DNA from: Grifola frondosa
Lineage: Eukaryota; Basidiomycota; Agaricomycetes; Polyporales; Grifolaceae
Direction: 5' to 3'
NCBI GenBank assembly: GCA_001683735.1
Contig: LUGG01000022.1
Span: 868,001 to 932,000, forward strand
Length of the DNA: 64,000 nucleotides
This document shows positions 34,190 through 44,521 of the stretch, one piece after another (position 1 is the first letter of the stretch; every line of letters starts with the position of its first letter). The notes beneath the pieces were generated by a model that was not told where the DNA came from, did not search any database, and saw only the letters and a list, made by a program, of their open reading frames with translations. The position numbers and the translations under genes were made by a program.

Positions 34190-35385
34190 ATTAGGGCTGC
34201 TTGTAATATTTCTATAGTACAATCTGACCTGATTGTAATACTAGATAATACAATCAGGCCAGGTTGTAATTTTCGATAAAACAATCAGGTCAGATTGTAA
34301 TATTCAGTAGTACAATCTGACCTGGTTGTAATATTCAATAAAACAATCTGGTCAGATTGTAATATTCAATAGTACAATCTGACCTGGTTGTAATACTGAA
34401 TAATACAATCAGGCCAGGTTGTAATTTTCGATAAAACAATCTGGTCAGATTGTAATATTCAGTAGTACAATCTGACCTGGTTGTAATATTCAATAAAACA
34501 ATCTGGTCAGATTGTAATATTTAATAGTACAATCTGACCTGGTTGTAATACTGAATAATACAATCAGGCCAGGTTGTAATTTTCGATAAAACAATCTGGT
34601 CAGATTGTAATATTGAATAGTACAATCAGGTCAGGTTGTAATACTAGATAATACAATCAGGTCAGATTGTAATACTAGATAATACAATCAGGCCAGGTTG
34701 TAATTTTCGATAAAACAATCAGGTCAGATTGTAATATTTAATAGTACAATCAGGTCAGGTTGTAATACTAGATAATACAATCAGGCCAGATTGTAATACT
34801 AGATAAAACAATCTGGTCAGATTGTAATATTCAATAGTACAATCTGACCTGGTTGTAATACTAGATAATACAATTAGGCCAGGTTGTAATTTTTGATAAA
34901 ACAATCTGGTCAGATTGTAATATTCAATAGTACAATCAGGTCAGATTGTAATATTTAATAGTACAATCAGGTCAGGTTGTAATACTAGATAATACAATCA
35001 GGCCAGATTGTAATTTCAACAGTACAATCTGGTCAGATTGTAATACTGATGATACAATCAGGCAGGTTGTAAATTCAATAAACAATCAGCCAGATTGTAA
35101 TACTACTGGTAATACAATCTGACCTGATTGTAATCTCAATAAAACAACCTGGTCAGATTGTAATATTCAGTAGTACAATCTGACCTGGTTGTAATACTAG
35201 ATAATACAATCAGGTCAGATTGTAATTTTTGATAATACAATCAGGCCAGATTGTAATTTTCGATAAAACAACCAGGTCAGATTGTAATACTACTGGTAAT
35301 ACAATCTGGCTGATTGTAATATTCAGTAGTACAATCAGGTCAGGTTGTAATACTTCATTATTACAATCCCACCTGCTTGTATTAT
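34190..35385. repeat. Foldback element 2 left-arm satellite
   Basis: Roughly forty units of about 31 bp alternate ACAATCTGACCTGGTTGTAA with ACAATCAGGCCAGGTTGTAA and related forms, with spacers such as TATTCAATAG or TTTTCGATAA. The core is the same dyad as in element 1, but the unit variants differ (CTGACC/GGTCAG forms dominate here), so each element has homogenised its own array. Confidence 0.95.
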
Positions 35386-37404
35386 CCATATCAGGATAAT
35401 AGAGCTCGGGGTAAATACAGGATTTGTCACATGTTGCGGAAACATACCACATTTGGTATGTTTTAAACATAGCCACCATATGTTTTCTCCTCCACTACTC
35501 CCTCAATTCTGCACGATATTCTTCATTTTAGGTTCGTCTGAAAGCGGTCGTCGAGTATAATTAGATTATGTACATATCTTTGTATGATATTAAAATAAAA
35601 ACATACCATTCTGGGCAACCACCCCAGAATGTTCTGCTGCATTGCTCCTCAAATCTTCACCAAATTTCTTAATTCCTTCATCCCCTTGGTCGCATTGATA
35701 TCCTATTTATTACTTCTCATTTGTTTGGCAGAATATGTGACGGAAAACATACCATTTCTGGTGGTGCAGGCTCAGCCACACCAGAATTCCTCCCCCTCCT
35801 CCTCCCTCAATACTTCATGGATTCTCTTTATTTAACATTCCCTAGTCCTACATATGTTACTTAATTTTATGTAATAGATACAGCCCCAAACAAGATAATA
35901 TTTCGTCTCCTCCTGCTTTGCTGGCAGGGATCCTCCTAATTTGGGAAATGAATATTGGACGGAATCTGGAACGAAGGGCACCGTATAAAAGGTGTATTTT
36001 ATCCTAATAAGGCGATGTTTACGCCGAAAATTCCGTCCGGTACTCGCTTCAGACACACACAAACAGTATTCAGGGGTGGCTGAAACATTTCCCCATCCTT
36101 CCTGAATGGGATTTGCCCTAATTTCAAGCGGACTTTTGGATGATTCCTTTATTGGGGTATCATTATGAGCTATACATTCACGCTTATCAGAGACGATCCC
36201 ATATGGTGAAATCCTTATCAGCTTCCCCTATAGATTATACAATTGTCTACTACACGAAATAAATAACAGATCGGATGGAGGAAGGATAAAGGAATATAAC
36301 AGCTTCCAAACAAGTCCAAGATCATAAAAATGAGGAAGATTGAGGGAGTAATTAGGAATCAGTGTACTTGCCCCTGATTCACTGTACAGGTGACTTGAGC
36401 CCGGTACAGCAGTATTGAGGTTTCAGCCACAATTAGGTATTTTCCTCATATCTCCCTCACTTCCTCATGTATTCTTTAATGCTTTGTTGTATATTGTAGA
36501 GCTATATGAGTGTTATATTATGGAACTTTTGATGTTTTTAAAGCTGCCAGAAAAATCCTATCAGGGGGATATTACATTTCAGTGTTTGGGATTCAGCATT
36601 ATCAAATATGCATCAAACAGTAAATAGGAGATTTTATGAGACTATATACATGGAGATGTTACAAAAGAGATAAAAAAAGAGCAACTGGGGGAAGGATATT
36701 GGGTGATCAGTGTGGCAACTGCCACCCAAGTTGTTGTGTGTGTCCTGAAGCGAGTACCGGACGGAATTTTCGGCGTAAACATCGCCTTATTAGGATAAAA
36801 TACACCTTTTAGACGGTGCCCTTCGTTCCAGATTCCGTCCAATATTCATTTCCCAAATTAGGAGGATCCCTGCCAGCAAAGCAGGAGGAGACGAAATATT
36901 ATCTGTTTGGGGCTGTTACTATACATAAAATTAAAGTAACATATGTAGGACTAAGGGGAATGTTAAATAAAGAGAATCCATGAAGTATTGAGGGAGGAGG
37001 AGGGGAGGAATTCTGGTGTGGCTGAGCCTGCACCACCAGAAATGGTATGTTTTCCGTCACATATTCTGCCAAAATGAGAGTAATAATAAGGACTATAAGC
37101 GACCAAGGGGATGAAGGAATTAAGAAATTTGGTGAAGATTTGAGGAGCAATGCAGCAGAACATTCTGGGGTGGTTGCCCAGAATGGTATGTTTTTATTTT
37201 AATATCATACAAAGATATGTACATAATCTAATTATACTCGACGACCGCTTTCAGACGAACCTAAAATGAAGAATATCGTGCAGAATTGAGGGAGTAGTGG
37301 AGGAGAAAACATATGGTGGCTATGTTTAAAACATACCAAATGTGGTATGTTTCCGCAACATGTGACAAATCCTGTATTTACCCCGAGCTCTATTATCCTG
37401 ATAT

Positions 37405-38585
37405 GGATAATACAAGCAGGTGGGATTGTAATAATGAAGTATTACAACCTGACCTGATTGTACTACTGAATATTACAATCAGGCCAGATTGTATTACCAG
37501 TAGTATTACAATCTGACCTGGTTGTTTTATCGAAAATTACAATCTGGCCTGATTGTATTATCAAAAATTACAATCTGACCTGATTGTATTATCTAGTATT
37601 ACAACCAGGTCAGATTGTACTACTGAATATTACAATCTGACCAGGTTGTTTTATTGAAAATTACAATCAGGTCAGATTGTATTACCAGTAGTATTACAAT
37701 CTGGCCTGATTGTTTTATGAATTCAACCTGCCTGATTGTATATCAGTATTACAATCTGACCAGATTGTACTTTGAATATTACAATCTGACCTGATTGTAT
37801 TATCTAGTATTACAACCTGACCGATTGTACTATTAAATATTACAATCTGACCTGATTGTACTATGAATATTACAATCTGACTCAGATTGTTTATCAAAAT
37901 TACAACCTGGCCTATTGTATTTCTAGTATTACAACCAGGTCAGATTGTACTATTGAATATTACAATCTGACCAGATTGTTTTATCTAGTAATTACAACTG
38001 GCCTGATTGTATTATCTAGTATTACAACCTGACCTGATTGTACTATTAATATTACAATCTGACCGATTGTTTTATCGAAATTACAACCTGGCCTGATTGT
38101 ATTATCTAGTATTACAATCTGACCTTGTATTATTAGTATTACAATTGACCTGATTGTACTATTAATATTACAATCTGACCAGATTGTTTTATCGAAAATT
38201 ACAACCTGGCCTGATTGTATTATTAGTATTACAACCAGGTCAGATTGTACTATTAAATATTACAATCTGACCAGATTGTTTTATTGATATTACAACCAGG
38301 TCAGATTTGTACTACTGAATATTACAATCTGACCAGATTGTTTTATCGAAAATTACAACCTGGCCTGATTGTATTATTCAGTATTACAACCAGGTCAGAT
38401 TGTACTATTGAATATTACAATCTGACCAGATTGTTTTATTGATATTACAACCAGGTCAGATTGTACTACTGAATATTACAATCTGACCTGATTGTTTTAT
38501 CGAAAATTACAACCTGGCCTGATTGTATTATCTAGTATTACAATCAGGTCAGATTGTACTATAGAAATATTACAAGCAGCCCTAA
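37405..38585. repeat. Foldback element 2 right-arm satellite
   Basis: Inverted counterpart of the left array with a similar number of units. Between about 37.7 and 38.2 kb several units are short by one or a few bases. Confidence 0.95.
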
Positions 38586-38755
38586 TTGTAAAAAAATGTG
38601 GCCTAGCTGTATTACAATGCTCCTATTGTAATACAATATATATTACAATCTGCCCAGTATTGTACTACGGCATTTTTGACAACCTGACCAGCTAACTCAC
38701 AACGGTTGTAGCAGGTTGATGCTATATTGTATTACCAAAATGGTGACCACAGCTG

Positions 38756-39210
38756 CGTCATCAGGGTCGAGCTTGGGTGGTCGACGTGGGCGAACCATGC
38801 GGCAGAAGACGAAGGAAATGGACAAGCAGGGGATGTGGGCCGAGGGGGGTGAGTTGGCGTGGTGGGGACGGCACGGGTGTGAAGGGAGGAGGGGACTCTG
38901 AGGCCTTGGAGGCTGGGAGCACTATGGGCTGCTGGGCCATCTGCAGAATCCTCGTCTTCCTCGTTCAGAACACCCAACGGGCCGGGACCATGAATGAACG
39001 CCTCACGGGCCTCCGCAAGTGTCTTATAACTGGCGAACGCCGCATGGGGCACTCCACTCACAAGAGAGCTTGTCAATCCCCTAAAAATCGACAGTCAATC
39101 TTAAGACTCATCAAGAAGGAAGATGACTTGCCAATTGGCGAATAACCCGGTGCGTTTTCCCTTCCAGATGACGTAAATCTTGCTTTTGCCACCGGGCTGG
39201 CCTTGGGAAT
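38756..39210 (-). pseudogene. 5' part of split gene with first RNase H1 N-terminal-type domain
   Basis: The minus strand encodes KSKIYVIWKGKRTGLFANWQ. After a GTCATC...TTTTAG intron it gives GLTSSLVSGVPHAAFASYKT and LAEAREAFIHGPGPLGVL, another RNase H1 N-terminal-type domain, then an acidic and Pro/Ser-rich linker. The linker ends at the foldback element in a frame reading CRMVRPRRPPKLDPDD, which joins the sequence at 34020. A one-base shift within the linker must be assumed. The start codon was not found; stops precede the domain near 39.21 kb, so an upstream exon is likely. The gene is divergent from the family gene at 40443. Confidence 0.65.
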
Positions 39211-40442
39211 GAGTCGAGGATCATCAGGGCGAATGTTTGCATTGTTGAGCACGTTCATGCGTGGGCCCATGCAGCGTTCAGTCGCCTCGGCTTCAGTCGG
39301 GCGACCTCTATGTCCTTAGTCGCTCGACCAAAGTATGGCCAAATACAGCCAAATACAGGCGCCCAAACAAGTCCAAACCCCTGCTCGCTCCTCGTCTCGC
39401 TTGACAGCGCCCACTCCTCGTAGCGACCGCCTCCTCGCCTTTTTCCCTCACGCTCTGGCTTACTCGTCCCTTGAACACCTCAGTGAAATCCATACCGGCA
39501 TGGCACGCGCGTGCGCTGCTCGTTGGCGCCTGGCTCGAGTTCACCTCGAACCAGGCAGCTGCTCGTTGAGATCACGCCGGTGCTTTCGCGGCTATCGCGA
39601 GGGCATCCGTGGTGAATTCGGAAGACGCATGCTGGACAGCTTCCTCGCCTTGTTGCCCTACAGTCCTCGCCTCATCACAGTCTAGGTTACTCACTCCGGG
39701 AACATCCTCAGTGAAATTCACCAGCACGGCGGGCACTCGCGCTGCTCTTGAGAGTTGGCGCCTGGCTCGAGTTCACCTCGAACCAGGCAGCTGCTCGTTG
39801 AGATCACGCCGGTGCTTTCGCGGCTATCGCGAGGGCACCCGTGGAATCCTGAAGGCGCATCCACACACAAATTGGAGTTCTGCAGTTTACCTGGTCGTGA
39901 GGGCACCTGTGTGCAATGTTTGCTTGATCCTGTCCCATTTGGAGGCCCACGCGGGAGCTGAGATCACGGTAAGTGTGAATGCGGGCTTGAATAGCTTTAT
40001 TTACACAGTGGAGTTATGTGCGGGGTCCACACGGGGGCCCACGTTGTTATGATGCACACCGCGCCTAGACAGTTGATGAACCCTTTGATTGCTACCTGTT
40101 TGTTTCCAACCAATTATACGATGATCACGGTCCTCCACGCATGCTCTCCGGAGCCCGCCTTCATCCGTATATGCGTGACGACGCCTAGTCTGGATGATTA
40201 TCCGGTTTGCTACACGTGAACATGGAACATAGAATCCATCAGCAACCAGAACAGGCCCATCGATAAGTTGAATTTGGGGCCAATACCATGGCGCTGCGAG
40301 TCGGCCGACCGTCCACCGGGCGTGGACCTGACTTCCGGCAGCGATGTCTTGGTTGTGGGGACGTGTGTTGATTTTGGGCCCCCTCGTCCTGATCCTATCC
40401 GGTGCAGACCTCACATCACATCGTCGTTCACGGGCCTCCCTA
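39211..40442. other. Intergenic with direct repeat
   Basis: No gene is recognised. It contains a direct duplication at 39460-39905. A long minus-strand frame at 40001-40645 is the antisense of the next gene's first exon. Confidence 0.5.
39460..39905. repeat. Direct repeat, period about 232 bp, with identical 84-bp core
   Basis: The core from 39522 to about 39605 recurs unchanged from 39754 to about 39837 (GTTGGCGCCTGGCTCGAGTT through GCTATCGCGAGGGCA). Flanks on both sides are similar but diverged (CTC.AGTGAAAT.CA before it). Confidence 0.9.
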
Positions 40443-42763
40443 ATGGGCGCGAGCAATTTCACTCCGGCGGAGGTGACCTGGTTGCAGGAACAATATGCGA
40501 CGCAGGAAGTCCGCGAACTTCTCAAGGCGGAGGCGCGTGGCTGCCTGAAGGCGATTGCAACCCTTCTGACAACGCGATACACCGCCGACTTCCGTGACTG
40601 CCTCCCCGCCGAAACCGACGCCGAGTTTGCAAAAAGACGGGCCAATAAGACGTTGGCTGAGTGGGATGAGCTGGTCCAGAAGCATGCAGAGACAACTGAC
40701 GCGCGTGCCGAACGCTTAAGAAAGCAGCCACGGTAAGTCTTCAGTTATTTACCAAATTGGCCGTTGCTCAGCAATCACAGCGCATATACAACTGGGTGAA
40801 GGCGCATAGCAAAAACCGGAAAACTCATGCCGAGGTGACGAAAATTGCGCCCATTCCGACGGGGCGCTCACCACGTAGTGTTGCCATGGCTTAGTCACAC
40901 CTATTTCAGCTTTTTAAGTATTTTGACATGAGTTTTGCAGGCAATTACATGATCTTAATTGAAATTAATAACTAAAATGTATATGTATTTGAATGTAACA
41001 CCACCATTTGCATAATTATCTTGAATATGTTTCAATTTCAGTTACATGGGTAAAACAGCTGACTACAAAGTCTGACTTTGCAATCGGCTTTTTGGACATA
41101 TCTCCATCAATATAAGGTATAACATTTTGATATGTGGCAAGATTATGCGGCTATATATAAGCTACAAAATGAGTGTAAGAACACTGCAATATGTGAAAAA
41201 CTGCACAAGTTATGAGTCATATATCATTTAGGCCTGACTTAGCTGCAGCAACACTATCACCACGCAAGAAATCTGCATGGGACGTCTATAGGGCTGAGCA
41301 TCCGGACGTGATGGAAGTGCCCGTGGTCACTGCGGATGACGGGAAACGACGCGGCGATCTGACCGCATTCACCAAGATGGCACAGCTCCAGTACGCGTCC
41401 ATGTCACCGGCCGACAAGGAGGCGTATGCGCAAAGAGCAGAGGAGGCGAACAAGACAACTGACGAGGTGGGGGATACGGCGCTCACCGTGGAAGCTCGTC
41501 GAGCAGCGTACGCATGCAATTTGGCGGATCTCAAGATGTATTACTGATACCTGGCTTTTTAGGAAAGCAGGGCAACTGCCTGATTACATCAGGGCCACCA
41601 TAAATCATTGGCAGGTTGAGACGGGTTGGGTGTCTTTCTGTTTTGCGGGAGGGATTGACGACGTGGGCGAGTTGTCTGCATGCGCATGAGTACCTGCAGA
41701 ATGGTCAGGGTTTGCTATGGCTGACAAGACTGCGACAGCGAGTGGACTGGTCGTGACGCGCAAGGGCGAGGATTTGAAGACATCCTGTGTGAGAAAGCGG
41801 GCTGGTCGTCCGAAAAATTGCGGGCATTGTACTTGGAGTTTCTGAGGTCAATCTTCGATCGTGAGTGCCATTACCCATGTCGTCAACGTGTCCTAATTGT
41901 TCTGGGTGTCAACGACCAGCTACTGCGAAGACGGTGGTCGAGGAGGCTCCACAGCCTTTGACTAACGAGGTCGTGTGTGAGATCGGCGAGAATGGCGGTG
42001 GCTGCAGGGGCGGGACAATTGGCCCCTGAAGAAGTTGTGGAATCCGTGACGAGATCGCAGTCTGAATTACCGCAGCCATTGGCCGAGGCGATAGCCAAGA
42101 TCGCGCCATTGAGGGCGGCCGAGCCCTCTCAGGACCAGCATGCGGATCCGTTAGACGAGGAGGTGATGCGAGGCTCAGTTGATGCGCGTGCGACAGAGGA
42201 GGCGGTTGATCTGCCTGCGCCAACTGCCCCGGATAGCGATGGGGGAGCGGAGACTACTGTTGTGAGTGTCCCGGAGAGGGCTCACCCTGGCGTGACTAAG
42301 AAGGGGACGAAGGTAGCCGCGGAGAGGGCCCCCCTGGCCTCACTAAGAAAGGGAAGAAGGTAGTCGCTGCAGCGAGAGCTCGTGCAGGCAGCGCACCCCG
42401 ACCTAAACAAGATACGAGTGGCCGACAAATTGGGGCCTCGACGGCAGTGGTAGTTGCATCTGAGAGTACGACGAGTCAACGGACTCCGCGCACACGCACT
42501 TTGACGTCGAGAGCTCTGGGTGAATCGTACGTGTTTCATTATCCTTCATGATGTCAACCAAATTACTAACTTGTCGCAGTGTTATGTCTATAACAGAGCG
42601 GAAGGCCGCGCAGGTGGACAGCGGATGCAAGAATGACCTGAAGCAAGCGTCAAAGAGCCGACGCGTTGCTATTGAGTATGTGTCTGTTATCGGACGTTTT
42701 TCCGTTTACTAATGTGATACTATTACTAGACCTGCAAACAAGAAGCGCGCCAAAAAGGCATGA
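40443..42763 (+). CDS. Second member of the Agaricomycete HMG-like/basic-tail family
   Basis: The first exon reads MGASNFTPAEVTWLQEQYAT, RANKTLAEWDELVQKHAETT and, after an intron, RIYNWVKAHSKNRKTHAE. From 41212 comes KSAWDVYRAEHPD then YASMSPADKEAYAQRAEEAN, an HMG-box-like helical segment. Next are LPDYIRATINHWQVETGW and FCFAGGIDDVGEL, the counterpart of the TGCTIFALVGG block of the gene at 2614-5180, and FEDILCEKAGWSSEKLRALY. The end is Ala/Pro/Glu-rich with GTKKGTK-like and ANKKRAKKA basic clusters and a stop at 42761-42763. The module order equals that of the 2.6-5.2 kb gene, with different sequence. It has frame changes near 40737, 41550, 41670, 41775 and 41990, and an AT-rich 320-bp insert. 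Either a pseudogene or badly polished. Confidence 0.55.
40889..41211. other. AT-rich segment inside the family gene
   Basis: About 320 bp of AT-rich sequence follow the first coding block, far longer than the 50-nt introns elsewhere, with no open frame. It could be an inserted element or mark the border between two separate genes. Confidence 0.4.
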
Positions 42764-43150
42764 GGAGGGACTTAAGGGACTGCAGCCGGGAGTGGAGGAG
42801 TGCGTAGACCAATGAATAGACGTCGGCCATCTGGCCGACGTTTCAGATCAGATAGCGTGCCATATAGCGGGAGATTGAATTTCAAGCATGAGGAACTAGA
42901 CAACGCCAATGTCCCAAACGACTGATCAGTCAGTCCAAATGACTGGTCAGTCGGACGCTAACGACCGTGCATCAGACGCTAGCGACCGTGCCATGGCTAG
43001 CCACCTCCATGCCGGACCATTGGTCTTGGCGGCGGTGGCTTGGATGCAACGATACAGTACCCAAACAATGCCATGCCGTGGTGGTGTGGCGATTAAGACA
43101 GGTGCACAAAGTGACTTACCCGCACTCCACTGCCTTGCCCTCACTCCACA
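42764..43150. other. Intergenic; perfect 10-bp hairpin at 42820-42841
   Basis: ACGTCGGCCA (42820-42829) and TGGCCGACGT (42832-42841) form a perfect inverted repeat with a 2-base loop, 57 bp after the stop of the upstream gene. 42910-43000 holds repeated GACTG.TCAGTC and GACGCTA.CGACCGTG words. No gene is seen. Confidence 0.6.
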
Positions 43151-44521
43151 ATGGCCCGATTTCTAGCTCCCACTGCCCATACCCGCCGTGTGAAGGCTTC
43201 CCACCGGGATACACGACAGTATTCTAAGGCTCTCAAGGCCCTTGTCGAAAGCTTCACTCGCGCCTATCACCCTGAGCTCCCCGATAGCTGCTGTAAATGT
43301 CAGATTGGAGGAGTCCACAACTTCAAAATGGTGTTGCACTACGTCGTCGGCATGGTGGGCAAATGGGGAGCATTGGTAGGTGGTGAACTAGTTATACGTC
43401 TGTCGGCACTGACCGGCTGCCACAGTGTCTGAATTGTAAACAATGGCACTATCCGCCACAGCCGCAGCCGACGGCGGCCCAGATCGCGACCGTGGAAGCT
43501 CAGCGGGCGGCAGATCTGCGGGAGGAAGAGATGCAGAAGGATCAGAAGCTCGCTGAGCGCTTGCAGCGTCAGCTTGACCGACAGGTGAGTGGATTGTCTG
43601 ATTGTGGGTACAAGTATTGAATAATGTTCAGGCCCTGGCTGCAGAAAAGAAGGAGTTGAGGCTGACAGATAAGGTACGTTGTCACCTTTGTGCAGTTGTT
43701 TTGGCGTTGCTGACGGAATATCAGGTACAGAAAAATCGAGCGCGCATGCTGGAGTGCAAGCGGCTGCTGGAGGAGTCCGTAAGTATGATTGGTGGGTATA
43801 ATGCCGAACGTTGTTGATCCTCCCATAGGTGAGCGTGCTCGCCCATGTGAAGGGAGGCGGTAGTGTTAGCGCGGCCTCCCAGGCAGTAACGCGGGCTGCT
43901 GGGATGTCCACTGGGCAGAACAAGGTATGGTATTACGAAGTGAAACACATCTGATAGCGCTAACGACGGTAACAGCGTGCACGTCCAGATTGGACCGCGG
44001 CGACGACGACAGCTCCTCCGAGGACAACAGTGGTAAAGACGAGGAGAAGCGTCGTGCCAACAAGCAACCCGGTGTGAAAGCGAGCAAGCAGGATGATGAT
44101 CTGCAGGAGATGCGAATTGTGATATGGTACGAGGTGAGTGATCGTTTATGCTTGGTGGCCCTTCGTCGTTTGACGTTAGCGCCAGAATTTTCAAGACCCG
44201 TACGTGTGGAACGGGAGAGTGTCCAGGCGGGGTTTCACCGTCAAGACCGCGATCGGCGTCGAGGAAACAGCGCGCCTCGAGGCTCTTGGGATCACGTCAA
44301 CCGTGCTACTGCAGCAGTGGACAGACGCGAACGACTTGTGTAGTTGGAAGGATGGGATACGGACCGTCACGTATGTCCCTGGAGATCCGAAGGTCTGTTC
44401 TGTGCTGCTTCAGAAGTATTCGGTTTGGATCTGCCCTGGGTTGAAGCACCAGGTGTGGTTGTTGATGAACAGAGAGGATGGGCCCTTCGGTGGATTAATT
44501 GATCTTACTAGAACATGCTGA
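43151..44521 (+). CDS. Agaricomycete hypothetical protein with cysteine pairs and coiled coil
   Basis: Seven exons: 43151-43375, 43426-43584, 43632-43673, 43725-43778, 43829-43924, 43976-44133 and 44186-44521, all with GT-AG introns of about 50 nt. The N-terminus is basic (MARFLAPTAHTRRVKASHRD). CCKCQIGGVHNF and KWGALCLNCKQWH give two Cys-x(1-2)-Cys pairs, a possible zinc knuckle. A Gln/Glu/Arg-rich coiled coil follows (EERLQRQ-type, exons 2-4), then an acidic DDDSSSEDN stretch and EMRIVIWYENFQDPYVWNGR with a C-terminal domain to a stop at 44521. I recognise the layout from uncharacterised mushroom proteins. One base seems missing near 43990. This is the best preserved of the unknown genes here and lies 387 bp downstream of the family gene, same strand. 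Confidence 0.75.

Larger units (their letters stand above)
34021..38755. mobile_element. Foldback element 2, 4.7 kb, 7-bp target duplication
   Basis: Same family as the element at 19321-23424. CGTCATC flanks it at 34014-34020 and 38756-38762. Tips are CACTACTGGCTACC (left) and, reverse-complemented, CAGCTGTGGTCACC (right), followed in both arms by ACAATATAGCATCAACCTGC. Arms run from 34021 to about 36063 and from about 36732 to 38755, with a satellite and a unique inner part whose sequence (AACATACCATTCTGGGCA, CACACCAGAATTCCTCC) matches element 1. The loop of about 670 bp is related to that of element 1 but inverted. It carries no transposase. The right satellite, 37.7-38.2 kb, has many one- or two-base gaps, probably poor consensus. 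Confidence 0.9.

Noticed and set aside
40001..40645. 214-codon minus-strand frame
   Set aside because: It is antisense to the first exon of the plus-strand family gene, whose translation matches the known module order.
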